Source of the DNA: Flavivirga amylovorans
GTDB taxonomy: Bacteria; Bacteroidota; Bacteroidia; Flavobacteriales; Flavobacteriaceae
Direction: 5' to 3'
Assembly (NCBI RefSeq): GCF_030540875.1
Contig: NZ_JAUOEM010000001.1
Location: forward strand, 682,001 to 746,000
DNA length: 64,000 nt
The translations under genes and the position numbers were made by a program. The notes beneath the pieces were generated by a model. The model ran no database searches and had not been told where the DNA came from. It saw only the letters and a list, made by a program, of their open reading frames with translations. This document shows, in pieces, positions 1 to 7,990 of the stretch. Position 1 is the first letter of the stretch; the number at the start of each line of letters is the position of its first letter.

Positions 1-1
1 A

Positions 2-475
2 TTATTCAAGTCTATGACACATGGTAGTTTACATAGGAATTTCATGGGATATACTGCATCTAAAACACAAGCTATGATTGGCTTGGGTGTATCATCAATT
101 AGTGATAGTTGGTATGGATTTGCTCAAAATGTTAAAAGTATTGAAGCTTATTATGATTTATTAAAGGATGATATTTTGCCAGTTTATAGAGGGCATATTC
201 TCAATGAAGAAGATCTAATTATCAGAAAACATATTCTTAATTTAATGTGTCGTTTTAAAACAACCTGGACTCAAGATCATCTTTATTTTGACGAATTACC
301 AGAAGTTATGATCCGATTAAAAGAAATGGAAATAGACGGTTTACTAAATATGAGTTCAAATACCATTGAGATAACTAAAAAAGGACAGCCGTTTGTTAGG
401 AACATCTGTATGGCTTTCGATGTATTATTGCAAAGAAAACAACCAGATACCCAGTTATTTTCAATGACAGTTTAA
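2..475 (+). CDS. hemN: oxygen-independent coproporphyrinogen III oxidase HemN, C-terminal part (5' end outside window)
   Basis: The open frame enters from the left edge and ends at a TAA at 473-475. The visible 157 residues match the C-terminal region of HemN: a LHRNFMGYT segment, then GLGVSSIS, AQN and a terminal RNICMAFD motif. HemN is a radical-SAM enzyme that decarboxylates coproporphyrinogen III without oxygen in haem synthesis; its CxxxCxC cluster site lies upstream of the window. The location next to the cbb3 oxidase block and an Fnr-type regulator fits a low-oxygen role. No start can be chosen. Identification is from family motifs only. Confidence 0.9.
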   Translation, partial: LFKSMTHGSLHRNFMGYTASKTQAMIGLGVSSISDSWYGFAQNVKSIEAYYDLLKDDILPVYRGHILNEEDLIIRKHILNLMCRFKTTWTQDHLYFDELPEVMIRLKEMEIDGLLNMSSNTIEITKKGQPFVRNICMAFDVLLQRKQPDTQLFSMTV

Positions 476-558
476 TTTAAAGAATGCTTGATGCTTGAGA
501 AGAGATGTATATTAATATTAACCTCTCCGTTTAAAAGGGGAACTTAAATCTACAAATT

Positions 559-1395
559 ATGAAGAAGATTATTGTACCGATAGATTTTTCTGAACACTCA
601 GAATACGCTTTAAATACTGCAGCAAAATTAGCTAAAAAGAATAACGCTGAATTATTGGCGCTACATATGTTAGAAATGTCTGAAGTTATGCTTACAGCTG
701 GAGGAGAAGAACCTCAGAAAGTGATTTATTTTTTAAAATTGGCAGAACAAAGATTCGAAGATTTTCTTAAAAAAGATTATTTAAAAGATATTAAAGTAAC
801 CCCAATAGTTAAGCACTTTAAAGTGTTTAGTGAAGTTAATGAAATTGCAAAGAAGTATGATGCCGACCTTATCGTTATGGGGTCTCATGGTGCTAGTGGT
901 GTTAAGGAGTTCTTTATTGGATCTAATACAGAACGTGTGGTAAGAAATGCAGATATTCCAGTGTTGGTTGTTAAGAATCATGTCCCTCAAATTAATTTTG
1001 AAGTAGTTGCTTATGCATGCGACTTTTCCGAAGATTCTATAAAAACATACTTGGATGCTGTTAAAATATTTGAAAAAATGGGTTCTAAAATGTATTTGGT
1101 TTATGTGAATTTACCAAATGACAAGTTTAGAAATTCTTTAGAAATAGAAAGGCTTGCTGTTAATTTCTTTACTAAAGCTGAAGGAAACCTAGATAGAATG
1201 GATGATGTTTATTATACTTCAGATTATAGCGTTGAAGATGGAATTTTAAGTTCTTCAATTAAAATTGGAGCCGATTTAATTGCTATTCCAACACATGGAA
1301 GAAAAGGGTTATCACATTTTTTCCAAGGAAGTGTCGGGGAAGATGTTGCTAATCATTCAACATTGCCCGTTATAACATTTAAAATTAAAAGTTAA
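559..1395 (+). CDS. universal stress protein, two tandem UspA domains
   Basis: This 278-residue cytoplasmic protein has two UspA-type alpha/beta domains (about 1-140 and 145-278). The first begins MKKIIVPIDFSEHSEYAL and carries the ATP-loop signature MGSHGASGV...GSNTERV. The second has a matching PTHGRKGL...GSVGEDV loop. Both therefore keep the G-x2-G-x9-G(S/T) pattern of ATP-binding Usp proteins. It lies 83 bp after hemN on the same strand, with no clear promoter between, so read-through from hemN is possible. A strong hairpin terminator follows. The physiological role is not shown by the sequence; similar tandem Usps often accompany oxygen-limitation genes. Confidence 0.88.
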   Translation: MKKIIVPIDFSEHSEYALNTAAKLAKKNNAELLALHMLEMSEVMLTAGGEEPQKVIYFLKLAEQRFEDFLKKDYLKDIKVTPIVKHFKVFSEVNEIAKKYDADLIVMGSHGASGVKEFFIGSNTERVVRNADIPVLVVKNHVPQINFEVVAYACDFSEDSIKTYLDAVKIFEKMGSKMYLVYVNLPNDKFRNSLEIERLAVNFFTKAEGNLDRMDDVYYTSDYSVEDGILSSSIKIGADLIAIPTHGRKGLSHFFQGSVGEDVANHSTLPVITFKIKS

Positions 1396-1426
1396 TTAAG
1401 TAAGTTAGTAATATTTTTATTTGAGC

Positions 1427-1470
1427 ACAGACGGTCTAAGGTAAATCCCTTAGACCGTCTGTTGTTTTAT
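1427..1470 (+). terminator. rho-independent terminator after the universal stress gene
   Basis: A perfect 15-bp stem (ACAGACGGTCTAAGG at 1427-1441 and its complement at 1448-1462) encloses a 6-nt loop and is followed by TTGTTTTAT. It sits between convergent genes and may also stop transcription of the cyclase gene from the other side, although the T-run is better on the plus strand. Confidence 0.85.
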
Positions 1471-1505
1471 GGGTTATTACACAAATGATTAATCACTTGT
1501 AGCAG

Positions 1506-2342
1506 TTATTTCTTTTCATCGGTCACGATGGCTACTATTCTTAAAGGTGCTCCGGTTCCTCCTTCAATTTTCATAGGTAAGGCAATAATTTCAAATCCAC
1601 TTAGAGGTAATTTATCCAGATTAGTAAGATTCTCAAAAGCAGGAATCTTTTGTTCAAGAAGTGTTACATGGCTTTTGAAATATTCAGATTGACCATAATC
1701 AATACTAGGCGTATCAATACCAATAGCATTAATATTACGATTTTTAACTAACCATTCAGCTGCTTCAGGTGAAAGACCAGGAAAATGCAATAGCTTTACG
1801 GCATCCTCTCCGCGTTTATCGGTTCCTAAGTATTTGATTTTGTCAGAGTAATATTTTGAAAACCCAGTTTGGATTAAAACGATACTTCCATCTGGAATTG
1901 TATTGCCTTGACTTATTTCCCAGGCTTTAAAATCTTCTATACTTACTAGGTAGTCAGGATTGTTGATGGCTTTTGAATATACATCAATCTTGACAGCGGG
2001 TCCAATTAATTTTTCTAGAGGTATTTCGTCCACTGTTTGTCCGTTTTCCACAAAGTGAATTGGAGCATCTATATGAGTTCCGCCATGTTCTGCAGTACAG
2101 AAATTATTAGCTGAATAATAATATCCTTTATCTGTTTGCCCTCTATACACAGTATCTAATTCAAATTCCTTTGACGTTACCCAATAAATAGTTTTATCGG
2201 AATAGGTATGAGATAAATCGATGATATTTTTTTCAAGGTTTTTTGGTTGTGTAGTAACAGTGGTTTTTTCTTCGGAAGAAGGTTTGTCATTACAGGCCAT
2301 TAAGGTTAAAAATAATAGTGTGTAAAAAATAAGTGTTTTCAT
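1506..2342 (-). CDS. cyclase-family (kynurenine formamidase-like) metal hydrolase, lipoprotein
   Basis: A 278-residue protein with a lipoprotein signal (MKTLIFYTLLFLTLMAC, lipobox Cys17), so probably membrane-anchored outside the cytoplasm. The mature part has the cyclase-family fold (PF04199): DLSHTYSDKTIYW near residue 43 and the metal-binding signature HGGTHIDAPIHF near 85-97, then GSIVLIQTGFSKYY and a C-terminal GIDTPSIDYG. Known members hydrolyse N-formylkynurenine, isatin or similar amides using Mn or Zn. The substrate here cannot be told, and there is no kynurenine pathway gene nearby. It appears monocistronic and convergent with the stress-protein gene. Confidence 0.8.
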   Translation of the reverse strand: MKTLIFYTLLFLTLMACNDKPSSEEKTTVTTQPKNLEKNIIDLSHTYSDKTIYWVTSKEFELDTVYRGQTDKGYYYSANNFCTAEHGGTHIDAPIHFVENGQTVDEIPLEKLIGPAVKIDVYSKAINNPDYLVSIEDFKAWEISQGNTIPDGSIVLIQTGFSKYYSDKIKYLGTDKRGEDAVKLLHFPGLSPEAAEWLVKNRNINAIGIDTPSIDYGQSEYFKSHVTLLEQKIPAFENLTNLDKLPLSGFEIIALPMKIEGGTGAPLRIVAIVTDEKK

Positions 2343-2476
2343 TTGATATAGTGTGTTAGTAGTAAGTTTTTATTTTGATAGTTTATTTCTTTTTAAGAAT
2401 GTATTAAATGCTATTTGTATATCACCTGTAAAATATTTTTTTGCTAAAAGCATTGTAGTAACGGATCCTTTATTAT

Positions 2477-2624
2477 GAACTCATTTAGACTTTTTCAATT
2501 TGCTAAAAAATTGCTGTTTTTGTCTTTTTTTCCTTCCGTAGCTCTGCTATACAACTCAAAAAACTCTTCAACATAGGCAAAAACTTCTAATTTTCGCTTA
2601 AATCCAAAAAGTCTAAATGAGTTC
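2477..2624. repeat. MITE-like foldback element, copy 1
   Basis: This 148-bp sequence is bounded by perfect 19-bp terminal inverted repeats (GAACTCATTTAGACTTTTT at 2477-2495, its complement at 2606-2624). Its interior closely matches the element at 22413-22571, including a CGTAGC-TCT-GCTA apex and the ACATAGGCAAAAACTTC block. It has no coding capacity and the whole element can fold into one imperfect hairpin. It lies in the 889-bp gene-poor stretch 2343-3231. The rest of that stretch holds AT-rich sequence, a 9-bp inverted repeat at about 2737-2758, and the coding remnant at 2813-2989. Confidence 0.8.
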
Positions 2625-2812
2625 TATCATTAAATAAGATAAAACCATTCTCATAGATCTTAATTGTAAGATGATTTTTCCTGAATTGATGATGTACTTG
2701 TTTTTATTTAAAATAATTGAGAAACGTTTTTAATTCAATTACTTTACTAAAAGTAATTAAATTTAAGAAATAAACAAAAATGAAACCATAAGGATGTTAT
2801 AATTTAAGGTAT

Positions 2813-2989
2813 TCAATTTGTTTTTAGTTCATAATCAATGTAGTTGGAGGTAATGTACCCATAGCCAATTAATTTAGCATTCCCTATGTTTACAACACCA
2901 CGAGAAGTATCCAAAGCTGTTGCAATGCCATTTTGTTGGTATATTTTGTTTACGACACAATCGCCAGCGATCGTTAAATGTCTGTCATG
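2813..2989 (-). pseudogene. 3' remnant of an unidentified gene
   Basis: Read on the minus strand, an open frame of about 58 codons ends in TGA at 2813-2815 and has protein-like composition (HDRHLTIAGDCVVNKIYQQN, then GIATALDTSRGVVNIGNAKL, then IGYGYITSNYIDYELKTN). It has no start codon and meets an in-frame stop just upstream near 3001, so it looks like the tail of a gene whose 5' part is gone. The AGDCVV..IY...GI pattern faintly recalls FAD-binding oxidoreductases, but I do not claim that assignment. It could be a chance open frame. Confidence 0.35.
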
Positions 2990-3231
2990 TTTTTTGTTGT
3001 ATTAATTTAAAAAACATAGAAAAAAGTAAAAATAGCCAACAGAATACAAAACTTCAATCCTTAAAGCTTATACCATTTCTACATCCAAATGACCGTAATA
3101 AAACGCTCTTTTCTCCTTTCTACTTCAACATAAAAAGAAACCGTAACTAAGGCTATGCTTTATCTTTCTATTTTGTATAAAGAAAAAAAATCCTCATTTT
3201 CTTTTACAGTAATTTCAATGCAGAAATGGTA

Positions 3232-3933
3232 TTAGTGACATTCAATAGCACTAGAAATACTATCAATAACGGGAGCTGGTGATACATATGGTATGCCAAG
3301 GCCTAAACCACGAATGATAAAAAGCAATCCAATAAAAATAACAAAAACTGGAATTGCTTTTTGTATGTTTTGTCTAGCAGTTCCTTTTAAAAAATTACTA
3401 AAATATATAGCAGAGGTCATTAATGGTATGGTGCCTAAACCAAAAAGAGCCATGTAGAGGCTGCCTTTAAATGTATCTCCACCAGCAATAGCTCCAAATA
3501 AAGCCATATAAACAAGTCCGCAAGGTAAAAAACCGTTTAAAAAACCAATAGTTAAAAAGGTATCGGCAGTTTTCTTTTTTAAAGCTTTACCTAAGGCAGA
3601 TTTTACTTTAGATATGAGTTTATAAATAGGTTTTGAAATATTGTATTTGTTGAATGTTTTTTGTGGAATTAAAACAACCAATATCATTAAGATACCAGTA
3701 ATAATGGAGAGTTGTTGTTGAAACCCAAAAATATACAAGCTCTTGCCAATGAGTCCAAATACCAAGCCAATCATGCTGTAAGCTAATAGCCTGCCAACAT
3801 GATACATTGTGATTTGTGATACTTTTTTATAAGCATTTGTTCGATCTAAAGGAAGCATAAATGCAATAGGACCACACATCCCCAGACAGTGGAAACTTCC
3901 TAAAAGCCCTAATACAAATGCTGAAATGAGCAT
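3232..3933 (-). CDS. SafE/TauE-like (UreH-type) membrane protein of the cbb3 oxidase operon
   Basis: A 233-residue polytopic membrane protein with about six hydrophobic segments. It opens with FVLGLLGSFHCLGMCGPIAF and has a second GFLNGFLPCGLVYMALFGA element, the paired Cys/Pro-containing repeats typical of DsbD_2/UreH-type sulfite-exporter relatives. In Bacteroidota and Proteobacteria this family is the usual last gene of cco operons and is thought to help copper supply or maturation of the oxidase; that function is inferred from context. It starts 2 nt after the ccoH stop, so the genes are translationally coupled. Confidence 0.82.
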   Translation of the reverse strand: MLISAFVLGLLGSFHCLGMCGPIAFMLPLDRTNAYKKVSQITMYHVGRLLAYSMIGLVFGLIGKSLYIFGFQQQLSIITGILMILVVLIPQKTFNKYNISKPIYKLISKVKSALGKALKKKTADTFLTIGFLNGFLPCGLVYMALFGAIAGGDTFKGSLYMALFGLGTIPLMTSAIYFSNFLKGTARQNIQKAIPVFVIFIGLLFIIRGLGLGIPYVSPAPVIDSISSAIECH

Positions 3934-3935
3934 GT

Positions 3936-4382
3936 TTAATAATTAATAGATTCTTTAAATAAATATGATTTTCCGTTGTATTGCCAATCTATTTTAATGT
4001 TCCAACGACCATCTACCAAACGATTGTCAGGTATGAGCAAAGTGGGTTTAGATAATGAAATAGCAGTATCAAAATCTAAATGTTTGTTAGATGGTCTGTA
4101 TAGGAACACATTTCCTGTGATTTTGTTAAAATCAATCGTATCGGGGAAACTAATTATTAGCCCTTCAACTGATTTTTTATATGTGATATTTTTATTTAAG
4201 TGTTTTGCGTTTTTTAGTTTGTCAATGTCTTTTTGATATTCTAATTCTTCAGCATAATAATCCTCTGTGACTAAATCATGACTGTATGCATCATCTACAT
4301 TCATTGTAATAATGAAGTACATTATAAAGCTTATAAAACCTATAAAAGCAATTACAATTCCTGTTCCCCAGTTTATTTTCAT
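3936..4382 (-). CDS. ccoH: FixH/CcoH-family cbb3 oxidase assembly protein
   Basis: A 148-residue protein with one N-terminal membrane anchor (residues 6-27, IVIAFIGFISFIMYFIITMNV) and an extracytoplasmic beta-sandwich-like domain. The segment after the anchor, HDLVTEDYYAEELEYQKDID, is the FixH signature. CcoH stabilises the CcoNOP complex during assembly and interacts with subunit CcoN. It is 2 nt upstream of the SafE gene and 50 nt downstream of the acetyltransferase gene that separates it from ccoG. Confidence 0.87.
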   Translation of the reverse strand: MKINWGTGIVIAFIGFISFIMYFIITMNVDDAYSHDLVTEDYYAEELEYQKDIDKLKNAKHLNKNITYKKSVEGLIISFPDTIDFNKITGNVFLYRPSNKHLDFDTAISLSKPTLLIPDNRLVDGRWNIKIDWQYNGKSYLFKESINY

Positions 4383-4432
4383 GATTTCTTATTTTTATAA
4401 TTCTGAATTTATTTCAGAACGTCATTTTTCTT

Positions 4433-5212
4433 TTAATTTAATTTCAAAGCTTTTTCCATTACTTTGTCATATCTTGAATCCATACAAACACTAATATCGG
4501 TCGTTATAAACTTACCATTATAAAACAGACTGAAAATTGTTGCTGGACTTGGCGCATTTTGCGCCTGTTCCATAGATTCTAGCTTAATTATCTTAAGTGG
4601 TAGGTTTCTGTTTTTTGCCGTTTCTACTAAAGAGTTTTTTGAATGAAACTCTGCAAAAGGACACCGATTTGAATAATAAACAACAACGCCATTTTTTTCA
4701 GAGCATTCCCCACTTTTAACGGACTCATTAAAAACAGGAGATGTTGCATTTTTTGTTATTTTTTTTACCAAAAGGCTAAAACCACTTGAAATTCTTTCTA
4801 CCTCTTCAAAACCTTGATTGAGAAACCATTTTGTATCACTCATAAAGTGAAATTTCTTAGTACCAACTACGGTTACTAGACCATCTTTATGTTGATTCTT
4901 AGCATCCTCAATAGCAGTTCCTAATAATGCTTTTCCATAGCCATTACGCTTATATTTTCCAGACACCCAAAAGCAATTAATATTTATATAGTTTTCAGCT
5001 TTAATAGGAATCCAGGCATTTTCAGCTGGGCCATATTCTATAAATACTTTCGCTCTTTCATCAATTCTGCGAAAAACATATCCGTTATTAAATTCTTTAG
5101 TTAACCAATCTTTTTTGGCTTGATAGCTATCAATACATTTCTTATCGGATATAGCACAGCAAATATGCTCTGTTGAAATAGTATCTGAATTTAAATTGAT
5201 TAGCCGTTTCAT
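4433..5212 (-). CDS. GNAT acetyltransferase with C-terminal YoaP-type domain
   Basis: A 259-residue two-domain protein. Residues about 1-155 form a GNAT acetyltransferase, with the acetyl-CoA loop in KYKRNGYGKALLGTA and a following GFEEVERISSGF strand. Residues about 165-259 form a thioredoxin-like YoaP domain (VVVYYSNRCPFAEFH, then SPATIFSLFYNGKFITTDI). The family is widespread in Firmicutes and Bacteroidota, but its substrate is unknown to me. It sits 8 nt after ccoG and 50 nt before ccoH, inside the cbb3 accessory operon, where no such gene is part of the classical set. Whether it acts on the oxidase or is a passenger is open. Confidence 0.78.
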   Translation of the reverse strand: MKRLINLNSDTISTEHICCAISDKKCIDSYQAKKDWLTKEFNNGYVFRRIDERAKVFIEYGPAENAWIPIKAENYININCFWVSGKYKRNGYGKALLGTAIEDAKNQHKDGLVTVVGTKKFHFMSDTKWFLNQGFEEVERISSGFSLLVKKITKNATSPVFNESVKSGECSEKNGVVVYYSNRCPFAEFHSKNSLVETAKNRNLPLKIIKLESMEQAQNAPSPATIFSLFYNGKFITTDISVCMDSRYDKVMEKALKLN

Positions 5213-5220
5213 TTTAATAC

Positions 5221-6645
5221 TTATTTATAGCTCCTTGGCCCTAAAAAATTAGCTGTTGTCGTTTCAATTAATGTATCACTTTTGTATACGCCTATTTTTA
5301 TTTTATTTCTGTCGCCTGTTAAAGCGGCGTTATTAATCTCAATAAATAAGGTGCCTTCTGCAATTCCCTGACGTGGTACTATAAAGCTATCGTGAGTAGC
5401 CACTAATTTTAAATCACCTTTATGGGACATTAATTTAAAACTTACATCATTAATATCGTTTGTAGTTTTGTTTACCAACTTATAGGTAAATACATTACTA
5501 ATTACGTTATTTTCTTTGTGTTCATATAATTGCCCTGGTAGTCTTAAAACATTAGCCTCCACATCGTTTCTTAAAAATAACATACCAATTAGTAAGCCTA
5601 TCATTATAGAAAGGACTGCTATGTAGCCTTTCATTCTGGCTGTTAATTTAAAAGGAGCTTTTTTTTCTATATTTTCTTCACTAGCATATCTAATTAATCC
5701 TTTCGGTAGATTAATACTTTCCATGATATGGTCACATTCGTCGATACAAGCGGTACAATTAACACATTCTAGCTGTGTACCATTTCTAATATCAATTCCA
5801 GTAGGACATACGTTGACACATTGAAAACAATCAATACAATCGCCATGTCCTAAAGCATTTCGGTCTTCATTTTTTCTGAATTTCTTTCTACCATTTTCAG
5901 CCTCACCACGTTTATGATCGTATGCTACAACAACAGATTTTGTATCTAAAAGAGCACCTTGTAATCTTCCATAAGGACAAGCTATAATGCATACTTGCTC
6001 TCTAAACCATGCAAAAACAAAATAGAATACAGCTGTAAAAATAATTAATGAAATAAGTGTGCTTACATGACTAAAAGGGCCATCGATTATATACTGAATA
6101 AGTTCATCGCTTCCTATTAAATAAGCTAAAAACACATTAGCTATAACGAAAGAAATGATAAGAAATATAATTAGCTTTAATCCTTTTTTTCTGATTTTTT
6201 CGGCGTTCCATGGTTGTTTTGATAAACGGATTTGTTTTCCTCTATCTCCTTCAATCCAATATTCAATTCTACGGAAAACCATTTCCATAAAAATGGTTTG
6301 CGGACAAATCCATCCGCAGAAAATACGACCAAAGGCTACGGTGAATAGTGTGATGAAAACAACACCAATAATCATTGAGACAACAAATAAATGAAAGTCT
6401 TGTGGCCAAAACGGAAATCCAAAAATATTAAAACGACGTTCTAATACATTGAACATTAAAAACTGATTCCCATTTGTTTTTATAAAAGGGGACAGTAATA
6501 AAAAAGCAAGCAATCCATAACTGACCCATTTGCGATATTTATAAAATTTACCGCTAGGTTTTTTTGGAAATACCCAGGCACGTTTACCTTCTTCGGTAAC
6601 CGTAGCTATTGAGTCTCTAAATATTTCGTTTTCTGGGGTTTCCAA
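5221..6645 (-). CDS. ccoG: cbb3 oxidase accessory protein CcoG (FixG/RdxA), polyferredoxin
   Basis: A 474-residue membrane protein with about five transmembrane segments and two 4Fe-4S ferredoxin motifs (CIDCFQCVNVCP and CVNCTACIDECD, around residues 260-310). The FCGWICPQ and CIIACPYGRLQG segments are also diagnostic of CcoG. A C-terminal FixG immunoglobulin-like domain follows the last membrane helix (about 350-474). CcoG is a cupric reductase needed to feed Cu(I) to CcoN. It lies downstream of ccoP with a 134-bp gap that contains a degenerate repeat of the ccoP tail. Confidence 0.93.
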   Translation of the reverse strand: METPENEIFRDSIATVTEEGKRAWVFPKKPSGKFYKYRKWVSYGLLAFLLLSPFIKTNGNQFLMFNVLERRFNIFGFPFWPQDFHLFVVSMIIGVVFITLFTVAFGRIFCGWICPQTIFMEMVFRRIEYWIEGDRGKQIRLSKQPWNAEKIRKKGLKLIIFLIISFVIANVFLAYLIGSDELIQYIIDGPFSHVSTLISLIIFTAVFYFVFAWFREQVCIIACPYGRLQGALLDTKSVVVAYDHKRGEAENGRKKFRKNEDRNALGHGDCIDCFQCVNVCPTGIDIRNGTQLECVNCTACIDECDHIMESINLPKGLIRYASEENIEKKAPFKLTARMKGYIAVLSIMIGLLIGMLFLRNDVEANVLRLPGQLYEHKENNVISNVFTYKLVNKTTNDINDVSFKLMSHKGDLKLVATHDSFIVPRQGIAEGTLFIEINNAALTGDRNKIKIGVYKSDTLIETTTANFLGPRSYK

Positions 6646-6670
6646 AGTTATTTCTTTTCTACACTAGATT

Positions 6671-6736
6671 TTATTCTTCATTTTCTGTTACCCATACTTC
6701 ACCTTCTGGTGCTTTTGGGTTTGCTGGCGTAGTGGA
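6671..6736 (-). pseudogene. vestigial duplicate of the ccoP 3' end
   Basis: In the gap between ccoP and ccoG the minus strand encodes STTPANPKAPEGEVWVTENE, one further E and a stop at 6671-6673. This matches the CcoP C-terminal segment DTTPANPKAPEGDVWVDENV. The match extends over roughly 65 bp at DNA level but in a different frame from ccoP, and there is no start codon. Next to it (6745-6767) is GACCTGTCAGGTTTTCCAAC, resembling half of a dispersed flavobacterial repeat. It is best read as a relic of a duplication or recombination event. Confidence 0.7.
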
Positions 6737-6779
6737 TTTTTTTAGACCTGTCAGGTTTTCCAACTTAGTTTAGTTTGTG

Positions 6780-7700
6780 TTAATCTGTTATAATCTCCTG
6801 AATCGTTTCCGTTGGTACTTCTACATTTTCATCCACCCATACATCACCTTCTGGTGCTTTAGGATTAGCAGGCGTTGTGTCCTGTAATGTTAAAACATAA
6901 CTTGAAACTTGCGCAATTTGCAAAGGTTTTAATTGTTGTTTCCATGCAATCATCCCTTTACCAGAACGCCCGCCTTCAGAAACGGTTCTGAAAACATTCT
7001 TGATACCACCACCTAAAATCCAATTTGGATCTGTTAAATTCGGACCAATACCACCGCCACCATCAGCCATATGGCAAGCAACGCATGTTGTTTCGAAAAT
7101 AGATTTACCTGCATTTAAGTCGGCAGCTTCAGTAAGAACGGTAACCGTGTTTATATCTACTAAATCTTTAGCTGTCTTTTTATAAGCTTCAATAGCTGTT
7201 CTTGCTTCGGCTAGTTCTGTTTCTAATTCATCAATTTGAGTATCTCCATTAAAAACATGATATTTCAATAAATAAACTGCAGCGAAAACTATAGAAATGT
7301 AAAACCCATATAGCCACCATGGCGGAAGGTTATTATCTAATTCTTTTATGCCATCGTAATTGTGGTCTAAAATAATTTCGCCTTCTTCTTCAAGTGGTTT
7401 TTGACCAAGAAGTTTTATATATATGTTTTTTAGCCAAGTAAATTCATATTTTTTCTCTTTTTCTTCTAAAAACCGTGCTTTGGCCTCTTCATCTAATCTG
7501 TGAAGCATCACATTTTCTAAAGCCCCTACAATGGCTTCAATAGCAATTAAAATAAGGAGAACTAGTAATAAGAATAATGAAACGGCTGGATATTCTATAA
7601 ATGCTGGTTTATTGCCTGAGTCTATAAAGAATTCTACGGCTCCGAAAATAATAAAGAATACTATAGGAACTCGTATCCAAGATGGGATTAATTTTTTCAT
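6780..7700 (-). CDS. ccoP: cbb3-type cytochrome c oxidase subunit III (CcoP), mono-haem form
   Basis: A 306-residue membrane-anchored cytochrome c. Two hydrophobic helices occur near residues 10-60, a further one near 128-145 (PPWWLYGFYISIVFAAVYLL), then a periplasmic cytochrome c domain. Only one haem-binding motif is present (CVACH, C206-H210), with the axial Met expected in GKGMIAW. Classical CcoP has two CxxCH motifs, so this is the shorter form. CcoP passes electrons from soluble or bound cytochromes to CcoO. The preceding gene is the small ccoQ; the acidic tail ends in a segment copied again downstream. Confidence 0.93.
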   Translation of the reverse strand: MKKLIPSWIRVPIVFFIIFGAVEFFIDSGNKPAFIEYPAVSLFLLLVLLILIAIEAIVGALENVMLHRLDEEAKARFLEEKEKKYEFTWLKNIYIKLLGQKPLEEEGEIILDHNYDGIKELDNNLPPWWLYGFYISIVFAAVYLLKYHVFNGDTQIDELETELAEARTAIEAYKKTAKDLVDINTVTVLTEAADLNAGKSIFETTCVACHMADGGGGIGPNLTDPNWILGGGIKNVFRTVSEGGRSGKGMIAWKQQLKPLQIAQVSSYVLTLQDTTPANPKAPEGDVWVDENVEVPTETIQEIITD

Positions 7701-7785
7701 TTGATGGTTTTTTTATTGTTTTTTAATGGACAAATGTAACCTCCGATTCTATTCAGCTGTAAATTCATATTTTGAATAGTCGGTT

Positions 7786-7971
7786 TCATGATATATCGTC
7801 GTTTTGGTTATCTAAAGGAATATTACTTACGGTTTTTATATAGTCTTTTTTAGCGGTAACTACCCACCAAAAAAGGGCTACAAAAAAGATGAAAAAGATG
7901 AGTAAAGAGATCATCGGATAAATTTCGATGCCTGTAATACTCTCCATATGATTTTTTACAAATTTTAACAT
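7786..7971 (-). CDS. ccoQ: cbb3 oxidase small subunit, CcoQ/FixQ-like
   Basis: A 61-residue protein with one central transmembrane helix (about 20-41, PMISLLIFFIFFVALFWWVV) and a short charged tail, which is the size and shape of CcoQ. CcoQ stabilises the CcoP interaction with the core complex. It is located 19 nt after ccoNO and 85 nt before ccoP, the canonical position. Sequence conservation in this family is low, so the assignment relies on position and topology. Confidence 0.8.
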   Translation of the reverse strand: MLKFVKNHMESITGIEIYPMISLLIFFIFFVALFWWVVTAKKDYIKTVSNIPLDNQNDDIS

Positions 7972-7990
7972 GCTTGTTGGTTTTTGATGG

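Noticed and set aside
2920-3150. Plus-strand 76-codon frame in the gene-poor region
   Set aside because: Composition is not protein-like and it overlaps the better minus-strand remnant; no promoter or homology signal.
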